Source: Paracoccus ravus (GTDB lineage: Bacteria > Pseudomonadota > Alphaproteobacteria > Rhodobacterales > Rhodobacteraceae). From it: a DNA stretch of 64,000 nucleotides. Each line of letters opens with the position of its first letter. The first letter of the stretch is position 1. The notes beneath the pieces are model-generated. The model saw nothing but the letters and a program-made list of their open reading frames with translations, did no database searches and had not been told where the DNA came from. Below are positions 57,215-64,000 of this stretch, in pieces. Position numbers and translations under genes: made by a program. The stretch is from NCBI RefSeq assembly GCF_004522175.1, contig NZ_SDEB01000012.1, positions 1 to 64,000 on the forward strand, written 5' to 3'.

Positions 57215-57532
57215 CTACTCTTTTTCCATGGTACATTGCAGCGGATGCTGCTGGCGGCGGGCAAGCTCCATCACTTGCGCCACCTTGGTTTCGGCGATTT
57301 CATGCGAGAAGACACCGACAACGGCCACCCCCTTGCGATGCACGGTCAGCATGATCTCGATCGCCTGGGCGTGGGTCATGTTGAAAAGCCGTTCGAGCAC
57401 ATGAACGACGAACTCCATCGGGGTGAAATCATCGTTCAGCAGCAGCACCTTATACATCGGAGGGCGCTGCGTGCGCGGCTTTGTCTTGACCGCAAGATCG
57501 ACATCCTCACGGTCATGGGGAAGATTGGACAT
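57215..57532 (-). CDS. clpS: ATP-dependent Clp protease adaptor ClpS
   Basis: 105 aa from the ATG at 57532; an upstream start adds 31 residues without family support. [62 protein letters not shown] contains the N-degron-binding pocket (Asn-Asp, Met and His positions). It delivers N-end-rule substrates to ClpA. clpA is not in the window. Confidence 0.95.
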   Translation of the reverse strand: MSNLPHDREDVDLAVKTKPRTQRPPMYKVLLLNDDFTPMEFVVHVLERLFNMTHAQAIEIMLTVHRKGVAVVGVFSHEIAETKVAQVMELARRQQHPLQCTMEKE

Positions 57533-57769
57533 GAACGGATCTGTCACTTCGGCTGCAAACGGGGTGGTTCGGATCAGATCCCGAATATAGGAAATTTCCT
57601 GGCCGATGTAAGCCCCAGTTCGCAATGCGAAACCTGCCCAGCGTGCAGGCAGTCGCCGGAATCGCCCTAAAGTTAAGGTTTTCTCACTGTGACAGGCGTG
57701 ATATTGTCCGGTTGTTAATCAAAGGTCGGCAAGCTGAACCGACCGTTACAGGCAGAAGAGACCGGGACA

Positions 57770-59377
57770 GTGAGCAGAATCACAAATCGAGTCCGACTCG
57801 GACTGATCGTGCTATTGGCATGGGCGCTTCCCATGTCGGTTGCTGCGGCCCCCTTTGCCGCTTTCGTAATGGACGCGCGCAGCGGTAAGGAAATCTATGC
57901 GCAGAACGCGGATACGCGCCTGCATCCTGCCTCGCTGACCAAGATGATGACGCTCTATATGGCCTTCACCGCGATCGAGCGGGGCCAGGTGCGGCTCGAT
58001 TCCAAATTCACCGTCACCAATCATGCCGCGGGCCAGCCGCCCTCTAAACTGGGGCTGAAGCCGGGTCAGAGGATCGAACTGCGCTACCTGATCCGCGCTG
58101 CAGCCGTGAAATCCGCCAATGACGCCGCTACCGCCATCGGTGAGGGGCTTGCCGGCTCAGAGCCCAAATTCGCGGCGCAGATGACCGCGATGGCCCGCGC
58201 ATTGGGGATGCGCAACACGAATTTCCGCAATGCCAATGGCCTGACCGCCGAGGGGCATTATTCCAGCGCCCGCGACATGAGCCTGCTGGGCCGCAGGCTG
58301 TTCTATGATTTCCCGCAATATTACTCGATCTTTTCCCGCCGCTCGGCCGATGCCGGGATTGCAACGGTCTCCAGCACGAACAAGCGCTTTCTCGACGCCT
58401 ATGAGGGCGCGGACGGGATCAAGACCGGTTATACCCGCGCGGCAGGCTTCAACCTGACGGCCTCGGCGAAACGCGGTTCGAAACGCATCATCGCGACTGT
58501 CCTTGGCGGGACTTCGACCGCGCATCGCAATAGCGTGATGGCGCAGCTTCTCGATGCCGGCTTCGGCAGCGCGCCCAAGAATGTCCGCGAGGTCAGACCT
58601 GCGACGCCGGATCTGCTGATGGTCGATCGTCAGGTGGCCCGCCGCGTCCAGGTGGCGCGAAGCGAAAAGGTTGTGCCCGCCGCCGCTTCGGCGGCGCAGC
58701 TTTCGACCTCGGCCCGGCCGGTCAGCCGCGCCTCCAGCGCGACGGTTCTGGTCACGCCTGCAGCGATTGCCGCCGCGGTCACCAAGGCGCAGGCCACCGC
58801 CCGCCAGTCCGGTAGCGACACGGGCGCGCGCCCGATCCGCAAACCCGGCGTGCCGCTGACCACGGCCTCGACCAAGGGCAGCGACGATCTGGGAAGCCCG
58901 AGCACCCGCCCCGCGACCCGCCCCGAGGGGGACGCGGCAAGCGATACCGGATCGGTCTCCCGGCCGGTGCCGGCGCCCCGTCGCGATCAGTCGGCCAGCC
59001 TGGCCAGGCCCGCGACCGCATCGCTCTTTCTTTTGAGCGCGGCGCCGCCCGCCAGTGAAAACGGCATTATCCTGACCACTGCGGATGCCGATGATCCGGC
59101 CACGCCCGAGGCGATGCGCGTCATTCGCCGGGATGCAACCGGCGGGGCCGATCACGCGATTTCTCTCGGTCGCTTTGCCTCGCGCACGGAGGCCGAGCAG
59201 GTGCTGCTGCGCGCGGGTCTGCAGGAAAGCGCCTCTCTGGGTCACGCGGCCAGCCATATCGACGAGACGCGCCAGGGATATGAGGCGCGTTTCGCCGGGC
59301 TTTCGCCGGAAATGGCGCGGATCGCCTGTGACCGGCTCGCCGCGCGTCATCTGAGCTGCACGGTCGATACGCCCTGA
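57770..59377 (+). CDS. D-alanyl-D-alanine carboxypeptidase with SPOR-like tail, GTG start
   Basis: 535 aa. A signal peptide (LGLIVLLAWALPMSVAAA) is followed by the DacA-type transpeptidase domain with SLTK (Ser55, Lys58), SAN (115-117) and KTG (218-220). A long Ala/Thr/Ser/Arg/Pro-rich linker (about 290-450) leads to a C-terminal SPOR-like domain (about 460-535, ISLGRFASRTEAEQVLLRAG), which in other proteins binds denuded septal peptidoglycan. It trims stem-peptide D-Ala in the periplasm, perhaps at division sites. GTG start; no strong promoter recognised in the AT-richer 140 bp upstream. Confidence 0.9.
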   Translation: MSRITNRVRLGLIVLLAWALPMSVAAAPFAAFVMDARSGKEIYAQNADTRLHPASLTKMMTLYMAFTAIERGQVRLDSKFTVTNHAAGQPPSKLGLKPGQRIELRYLIRAAAVKSANDAATAIGEGLAGSEPKFAAQMTAMARALGMRNTNFRNANGLTAEGHYSSARDMSLLGRRLFYDFPQYYSIFSRRSADAGIATVSSTNKRFLDAYEGADGIKTGYTRAAGFNLTASAKRGSKRIIATVLGGTSTAHRNSVMAQLLDAGFGSAPKNVREVRPATPDLLMVDRQVARRVQVARSEKVVPAAASAAQLSTSARPVSRASSATVLVTPAAIAAAVTKAQATARQSGSDTGARPIRKPGVPLTTASTKGSDDLGSPSTRPATRPEGDAASDTGSVSRPVPAPRRDQSASLARPATASLFLLSAAPPASENGIILTTADADDPATPEAMRVIRRDATGGADHAISLGRFASRTEAEQVLLRAGLQESASLGHAASHIDETRQGYEARFAGLSPEMARIACDRLAARHLSCTVDTP

Positions 59378-59440
59378 TTTCCGCGGAGATTCAGCACAAG
59401 CCGCAGGGCTATCCCGGCCGTTAGGCCAAGCCATGCGCTT

Positions 59441-59602
59441 TCAGGGCCGGGGTCGGTCATCCCAATCCTTGCTGAGGATGCGTTCCGCATCACCCTTGGG
59501 ATCCTCGAACTGCCGCCCGCGCAAGGCCCATAGAAACGCCCCCAGCCCAAGAGCCCCCAGGCCCAGCGAAACAGGAATGAGGATCGCGAGTATCTCCATC
59601 AT
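59441..59602 (-). CDS. ccoS: cbb3 oxidase maturation protein CcoS
   Basis: 53 aa (52 if the second ATG is used). MEILAILIPVSLGLGALGLGAFLWALRGRQ is one membrane helix, and FEDPKGDAERIL is the conserved CcoS end motif. The gene overlaps the spacer after ccoI, where the stop TAG and the AGGAGG ribosome site are contiguous (TAGGAGG). CcoS is needed for heme or copper loading of the cbb3 oxidase. It is the last of ccoGHIS. Confidence 0.92.
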   Translation of the reverse strand: MMEILAILIPVSLGLGALGLGAFLWALRGRQFEDPKGDAERILSKDWDDRPRP

Positions 59603-59608
59603 CTCCTC

Positions 59609-61798
59609 CTATCGCAGGCGCAGCGCGTTCAGCGTGACGCTGACTGAACTCAGCGACATGGCCAGCGCCGCCATCAGCGGTGTCGCAAAGCCCGCGATCG
59701 CAAAGGGCACCGCGACGATATTGTAAACAATCGAGATGGCGAAATTCTCCTTGATCCGGCGGCGCGCCTTGCGGGACAGCTCCAGCGCCTCGCTAACCGG
59801 ACCAAGGCCGCTGCCGAGCATCACGATATCCGATGCGACACGGGCCGCATCCAGAGCCGAGGCAGGCGAGATCGAGACATGCGCCATGCTGAGCGCCGCG
59901 GTGTCATTGAGGCCATCTCCGACCATCAGCACCCGCGAGACGCCTTGCGACAAATCCTCCACCCGCGCGGCCTTGTCCTCGGGCCGCATCCCAGCCTGCC
60001 ATTCCTCGATGCCCAGTCTTGCGGCGATATCGGCCACGACGGACGCGCGGTCGCCGGAAAGCAGCAGGACGCGGCGTCCGGACTCGCGGATCGCGGCGAC
60101 GCATTCCTCTGCGCCGGGCCGCAACCGGTCGGTGAATTCCAGCCGGACCGGCGCGCCGGCACCCAGCCGGAACCAGCTCGCCGAGCGCGCGGTCGCGCCA
60201 TCCTCGCCGCCGCTCCATTCGGCTCGCCCCAGACGAAGCCGGCGATGCGCGAATCTGCCCTCGATGCCCAGCCCCGGACGTTCCGCGATCTCGGCAACCG
60301 CCGCCGGCAGGACCCCGGCATCACCAAGCGCGCGCGCCAGGGCCTGGGCGAGCGGATGGGACGATGCCTGCGCCAGCCCCAGCGCCATGGGACGCCATGC
60401 CTCGGGCAGAGGGTCCAGCGACACCAGTTGCGGAAGTCCCTGCGTCAGCGTGCCGGTCTTGTCGAAAACGACCGTATCGACCTCTGCCAGCCGCTCGAGT
60501 GCCGTGCCGTCCTTGATCAACATGCCCCGGCGAAACAGCCGTCCCGAGGCTGCGGTAATGACGGCCGGAACCGCCAGACCCAGGGCGCAGGGGCAGGTGA
60601 TGATCAGAACCGCCGCCGCGATATTCACCGCATGGCGCAGGTCGCCGCTGGCCCAGAACCATCCCAGAAAGCTGGAGAGTGCCAGCAGATGGACCGCGGG
60701 CGAGTAAAGCCGCGACGCCCTTTCGGCCAAGGAAGTATATCGCCCCCGTGCCGATTCCGCCGCGGCCACCAGCGCGGCGAGCCGCGCGAGGGAGCTGTCC
60801 CGACCCGCAGCAGTCACCCGCAGCACCAGCGGTCCGGTCAGGTTCACCTCTCCGGTCGAAAGCGCAATGCCGGGCCGGACCGCGACCGGCAGGCTTTCCC
60901 CGGTCAGAAGGCCGCGGTCGATCTCGCTTTCGCCCACGGCGATCTCGCCATCGGCGGGAACGCGCGCGCCGGGCCGGATCCGGATCAGATCGCCGGGGAG
61001 AAGCTCTGCGACCGGCACGACCTCATCCGCGCCTTGCGTCAGGCGAAAAGCCCGTGGCACCTCCAGCGCGGTCAGTTCTTCGGCGGCAGAGCGCGCCACG
61101 GCGCGGGTCCGATAGTCCAGATAGCGGCCGACCAGCAGAAAGAAGCACAACATGACCGCCGCATCGAAATAGGCATGCTGCCCGGAATGCAGCGTCTCAT
61201 AAACCGAGATCGCACTCGCCAGCAGCAAAGCCAGCGAGATCGGGACATCCATGCCCAACCGTCCCGCCCGCAGTGCCCGCCATGCGCTGGCGAAAAAGGG
61301 CTGGCCCGCGAAAGCGACGGTGGGCAGGGCGATCGCGCCGGAAATGAGGTGAAAAAGGTCGCGCGTGGCATGCTCGGCCCCGGACCACACGGCGACCGAG
61401 AGGATCATGATATTCATCATGGCAAAGCCCGACACGCCGATCCGCATCAGGATATCGCGGCCCTGCCGGTCGCTGGTCGAGGCGGCCAACGCTGCCGGGT
61501 CGAGCTCATGCGCCTCGTAGCCTACCGCCTCGACCACCGGGATCAGGTCCTGGGCCGCGAGTCCGGGCGCGTCAATCAGGGCGCGGCGCAGCGTCAGGTT
61601 CACCCGGGCATGGCGCACCCCCGGATGGGCCGTCAGCGCGCGCTCGACATCCGAGATGCAGGTCGCGCAATGGATCGTCGGCAAGGACAGGATCAGATCC
61701 GCTGGTCCCGTCTTTTCGGCGATCCTTTGCGCCAGAGGGGCCGCGTCACAGGCCGGGCAAGCCGAGAGGCGGGCATCATGCAGGCTCGCGTCGCTCAT
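59609..61798 (-). CDS. ccoI: Copper-translocating P-type ATPase CcoI
   Basis: 729 aa. An N-terminal copper-binding domain has HCATC (Cys44, Cys47), preceded by an extra CPAC (14-17). The membrane region bears CPC in TCPCALGLA; DKTGTLT is the phosphorylation site and GDGLNDTAALSMA the hinge. Eight membrane segments are visible. It exports copper from the cytoplasm for cbb3 oxidase assembly. It overlaps no gene but lies 1 bp after ccoH. Confidence 0.96.
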   Translation of the reverse strand: MSDASLHDARLSACPACDAAPLAQRIAEKTGPADLILSLPTIHCATCISDVERALTAHPGVRHARVNLTLRRALIDAPGLAAQDLIPVVEAVGYEAHELDPAALAASTSDRQGRDILMRIGVSGFAMMNIMILSVAVWSGAEHATRDLFHLISGAIALPTVAFAGQPFFASAWRALRAGRLGMDVPISLALLLASAISVYETLHSGQHAYFDAAVMLCFFLLVGRYLDYRTRAVARSAAEELTALEVPRAFRLTQGADEVVPVAELLPGDLIRIRPGARVPADGEIAVGESEIDRGLLTGESLPVAVRPGIALSTGEVNLTGPLVLRVTAAGRDSSLARLAALVAAAESARGRYTSLAERASRLYSPAVHLLALSSFLGWFWASGDLRHAVNIAAAVLIITCPCALGLAVPAVITAASGRLFRRGMLIKDGTALERLAEVDTVVFDKTGTLTQGLPQLVSLDPLPEAWRPMALGLAQASSHPLAQALARALGDAGVLPAAVAEIAERPGLGIEGRFAHRRLRLGRAEWSGGEDGATARSASWFRLGAGAPVRLEFTDRLRPGAEECVAAIRESGRRVLLLSGDRASVVADIAARLGIEEWQAGMRPEDKAARVEDLSQGVSRVLMVGDGLNDTAALSMAHVSISPASALDAARVASDIVMLGSGLGPVSEALELSRKARRRIKENFAISIVYNIVAVPFAIAGFATPLMAALAMSLSSVSVTLNALRLR

Positions 61799-61799
61799 C

Positions 61800-62264
61800 T
61801 CATTTCACCCGGCTGCCGTGATAATGATCTATGCGCTGCCGGAACTCGGTCCCGTCCAGCGCCGTCGCGCGCAGATGGATGTTCCAGACCCCGGGCGCGA
61901 GATCAAGGGCTGTGACGAACAGCCCGCCGCGAGCGACGAATTCGGGATGCAGATCGTCGCGGACATAAGTCGGCCGTCCCACGGTCACGTCAAGCGACCT
62001 GACCCGGACGGGAAAGCCCTGTGCATCGCGAATCGCAAGGGTCATTTCGGCACCGTCATAGCTTGCATCGACCCGCCAGCCGAGCGCCTGCTGGGACTGT
62101 CTGTCGCGGTCGAAACGCTGCGAGGCGACATAGCTGTTGGCCGTTTCGAGGCCGGGAAAGGTGCCCACAGCCTTGATCGCCATGAAGAGGTTGACGGCGA
62201 TGATCGTTCCAAAGGCGGTCAGCGTGATCGCCAGCACATGCCTGCCTCTGAGTTGTCCGCGCAT
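61800..62264 (-). CDS. ccoH: cbb3 oxidase assembly protein CcoH (FixH family)
   Basis: 154 aa from the ATG at 62264, whose first base is the last base of the ccoG stop (TGATG). One N-terminal membrane segment (HVLAITLTAFGTIIAVNLFMAI) is followed by a periplasmic domain with YVASQRFDRDRQSQQALGW, the FixH signature. It is required for cbb3 assembly. Confidence 0.93.
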   Translation of the reverse strand: MRGQLRGRHVLAITLTAFGTIIAVNLFMAIKAVGTFPGLETANSYVASQRFDRDRQSQQALGWRVDASYDGAEMTLAIRDAQGFPVRVRSLDVTVGRPTYVRDDLHPEFVARGGLFVTALDLAPGVWNIHLRATALDGTEFRQRIDHYHGSRVK

Positions 62265-63721
62265 CACTCGCCCCTTCCGTGGAAAACGGTTTCAATCTGC
62301 GCGGTCACGCCATCCCCGAGATCCTCGACCCAGAGGATCAGTTCCGCCTGCCCGCCCTGCGCCAGGACGGAATCCGGGGCGGCCGTCACGTAAAGCCTCT
62401 GGCCGTGGGTCGCATCGGCCGCCACCGGGATCGTGGTCGTCGCCACCCCTTCGAGTTGCAATTCCGTGCCGGGAAGGACTGCGCCCGTGGAATCGGTGAC
62501 CCGGAGGCGGAACTCGTGTCGATCCCCCTGCTTGTTGCGCAGCCGCAATTCATAGGTATTGCGGATTGCCCCATCCGACATGGTCACGAAAAGCGGGTTG
62601 CGGACCGGCGTCACGTTCAGATCAAAGGGCGAGCGCATGAACAGCGCAAAAATCATTGCGATGCCGATCCCGGCCCAGAGCGTGAAGTAAAGCAAGGTCC
62701 TGGGCCGCAGCATGTGACGGATGACCGGTTTCGGCTTTTCGCCCGCGCGTTCGGCCGTCTCGTCCTTCAGCGCCATATAGTCGATCAGGCCGCGGGGCTT
62801 GCCGATCTTGGCCATGACATCGTCGCAGGCATCAATGCAAAGCGCGCAGGTGATGCATTCCATCTGCTGGCCCTCGCGGATGTCGATGCCCATCGGACAG
62901 ACATTCACGCAGGCGAGGCAGTCGATGCAATCGCCCTTTTCCCCGCCATCCGAGCGTGTCGGCTCATCCTTGCGGATCTTGCCGCGCGGTTCGCCGCGCC
63001 AGTCGCGATAGGCGACGGTCAGCGTGTCCTCGTCCATCATCGCGGCCTGGATGCGCGGCCAGGGGCAGGCATAGATGCAGATCTGCTCGCGGGCGAAGCC
63101 GCCAAAGATGAAGGTCGTCGCCGTCATCACCGCCATGGTGATATAGGCGACGGGATGGGCCTGACCCGTGAAGAGGTTGCGCAGCAGCGTCGGCGCATCG
63201 GTGAAGTAGAATATCCACGCGCCCCCGGTCATCACCGCGATCAGCAGCCAGACTGTCCATTTGGTCAGCCTCAGGCGCAGCTTGCGCGCGTCCCAGGGCG
63301 CGTTCCACAGGCGGATGCGGGCATTGCGGTCGCCGTCCACCCAGCGTTCGGTCAGGATGAAAAGATCGGTCCAGACAGTCTGCGGACAGGTATAGCCGCA
63401 CCAGACCCGGCCGAATGCGGATGTGAAGAGGAAAAGACCAAGCCCCGCCATGACGAGAAGGCCGGCCACGAAATAGAATTCATGCGGCCAGATCTCGATC
63501 CAGAAAAAGAAAAAGCGGCGGTTCGCCAGATCCACCAGAACCGCCTGATCCGGCAGGCTGGGGCCGCGATCCCATCTGATCCAGGGCGTGACGTAATAGA
63601 TCCCCAGCGTCACCGCCATGATGATCCATTTCAGATTGCGGAACCAGCCTTGGACGCGCCGGGGAAAGATCGGTTCGCGGGCGGCATAGAGGCGTGGCGG
63701 GTCAATGTCGGATTGCGACAT
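62264..63721 (-). CDS. ccoG: cbb3 oxidase accessory protein CcoG (cupric reductase)
   Basis: 485 aa from the ATG at 63721, preceded by AGGAG. Five membrane segments are visible. Two redox Cys motifs lie in the membrane part (WCGYTCPQTVW and CIYACPWPRIQ), and two 4Fe-4S ferredoxin motifs follow (CIDCLACVNVCP and CITCALCIDAC). A C-terminal Ig-like FixG domain ends the chain. Work on CcoG established cupric reductase activity linked to cbb3 copper delivery. It follows ccoP after a 159-bp spacer holding a large inverted repeat. Confidence 0.96.
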   Translation of the reverse strand: MSQSDIDPPRLYAAREPIFPRRVQGWFRNLKWIIMAVTLGIYYVTPWIRWDRGPSLPDQAVLVDLANRRFFFFWIEIWPHEFYFVAGLLVMAGLGLFLFTSAFGRVWCGYTCPQTVWTDLFILTERWVDGDRNARIRLWNAPWDARKLRLRLTKWTVWLLIAVMTGGAWIFYFTDAPTLLRNLFTGQAHPVAYITMAVMTATTFIFGGFAREQICIYACPWPRIQAAMMDEDTLTVAYRDWRGEPRGKIRKDEPTRSDGGEKGDCIDCLACVNVCPMGIDIREGQQMECITCALCIDACDDVMAKIGKPRGLIDYMALKDETAERAGEKPKPVIRHMLRPRTLLYFTLWAGIGIAMIFALFMRSPFDLNVTPVRNPLFVTMSDGAIRNTYELRLRNKQGDRHEFRLRVTDSTGAVLPGTELQLEGVATTTIPVAADATHGQRLYVTAAPDSVLAQGGQAELILWVEDLGDGVTAQIETVFHGRGE

Positions 63722-63808
63722 GTCTGGCTCCTGTGGCGGGCCGTTCGGGACCTGCCCCGCTTGGCTCGCCGTGATCCGCGCCCGGCCGGGCGCAGCAGTT
63801 TCGGTTTC

Positions 63809-63852
63809 GACACCGACCCCGGGATGAAGCGCGTGATGCCGGGGCCGGTGTC
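63809..63852 (-). promoter_or_regulatory. Large inverted repeat in the ccoP-ccoG spacer
   Basis: Arms of 14 bp (63809-63822 and 63839-63852; GACACCGACCCCGG and CCGGGGCCGGTGTC) with a 16-nt loop. In the minus-strand transcript the one imperfect position is a G-U pair, while in plus-strand RNA it would be A-C. No T tract follows, so this looks more like an RNA stability or processing element between ccoNOQP and ccoGHIS than a terminator. Confidence 0.6.
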
Positions 63853-63880
63853 TCCCCGCCAAGGAGGCGGGGGTCGGTGT

Positions 63881-64000
63881 TCACTCGCCGCCGCCCAAGG
63901 CGTGGACATAGGCGGCCACGGCGCGGATATCGGCTTCTGACAGACGGTCGGCCCATGCCGGCATGACGCCATACGGGCCGTCATGGACAATGCGGGTAAT
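63881..64000 (-). CDS. ccoP: cbb3 oxidase subunit CcoP, C-terminus (partial)
   Basis: Only the last 39 codons are inside the window; the gene continues past 64000. The peptide includes [30 protein letters not shown], in which the MPAW methionine is the sixth heme ligand of a class I cytochrome c and the helix matches the end of CcoP. The diheme CcoP transfers electrons to CcoN. Its position directly before ccoG confirms the identity. Confidence 0.88.
   Translation of the reverse strand: MTRIVHDGPYGVMPAWADRLSEADIRAVAAYVHALGGGE

Noticed and set aside
59879-61915. 678-aa plus-strand frame across ccoI
   Set aside because: Antisense to ccoI, no motif, Arg/Gln-rich.
63722-63880. FNR box upstream of ccoG
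   Set aside because: No TTGAT-N4-ATCAA-like motif in the spacer; the cco operon promoter is expected upstream of ccoN, outside the window.
62279-63940. 553-aa plus-strand frame across ccoG
   Set aside because: Antisense to ccoG; repetitive His/Arg/Gln composition.

Overview
The window is a gene-dense, GC-rich alphaproteobacterial chromosome segment. Its gene content is typical of the Rhodobacteraceae and most like Paracoccus: ccoGHIS beside ccoP, a leucine/isovalerate (liu) operon, glcDEF, gapR, aerobic hemF, an alphaproteobacterial Lrp-LysE pair and a CIRCE-controlled groESL. The genus is an inference from gene content and protein style; no rRNA lies in the window. I found no tRNA, rRNA, CRISPR array or prophage.

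Layout. 0-3 kb: the end of an IS701-type insertion sequence, with a frameshifted transposase, abuts an NTF2-like gene, followed by a TraB/GumN protein and a GT4 glycosyltransferase. 3-6 kb: CIRCE-groES-groEL with a strong terminator, then an unrecognised gene of lower GC. 6-12.4 kb: an Uup-type ABC-F ATPase and a serine hydrolase (minus), then dnaX-ybaB-recR (plus) with a good promoter, an intergenic repeat and an Hsp20 gene. 12.4-18.2 kb: glcDEF, a DUF599 membrane protein and an MFS exporter. 18.3-26.4 kb: a leucine-degradation operon on the minus strand (ivd, mccB, mccA, mvaB, liuC) with three embedded extras: an exported LprI-like protein, a macrodomain protein and a glutathione transferase. 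26.5-31 kb: a histidine phosphatase, hemC and hemE (divergent), a DMT exporter, and a divergent LysE exporter/Lrp pair. 31-45.4 kb: a RecD-like helicase, EcsC, an Ivy-type lysozyme inhibitor, two acetyltransferases, apt, ispH, tandem DUF1330 paralogues, a GST gene with rnhA, phoH-ybeY-corC, and gapR-alr-mlaE-mlaF. 45.5-57.6 kb: dtd, a DEAD-box helicase, tdk, a cytochrome b561-YceI fusion, ndk, an ABC-F ATPase, MipA, SufT with an acetyltransferase, hemF, a lipoprotein, an SDR protein, an RsmC-like methyltransferase and clpS. 57.7-64 kb: a DacA-type carboxypeptidase with a SPOR-like tail, then ccoS-I-H-G and the end of ccoP on the minus strand.

How it works together. Leucine catabolism runs from isovaleryl-CoA through 3-methylcrotonyl-CoA and 3-methylglutaconyl-CoA to HMG-CoA, then acetyl-CoA and acetoacetate, with all five enzymes in one operon. 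ccoGHIS handles copper delivery and assembly for the cbb3 oxidase. hemC, hemE and hemF supply heme. Two families of periplasmic lysozyme-inhibitor-like proteins are present.

The most notable non-coding signals are: a repeated intergenic hairpin whose two copies differ by compensatory stem changes; a 14-bp inverted repeat in the ccoP-ccoG spacer whose only imperfection is a G-U pair in the transcribed strand; IS701 insertion exactly at a stop-codon CTAG; and three convergent gene pairs whose two stop codons are the halves of one CTAG or TTAA tetramer. I did not find an evident new multi-gene system. The best candidates for undescribed biology are the unknown gene after groEL, the His-rich monooxygenase-like/acetyltransferase fusion, and the accessory genes in the leucine operon.
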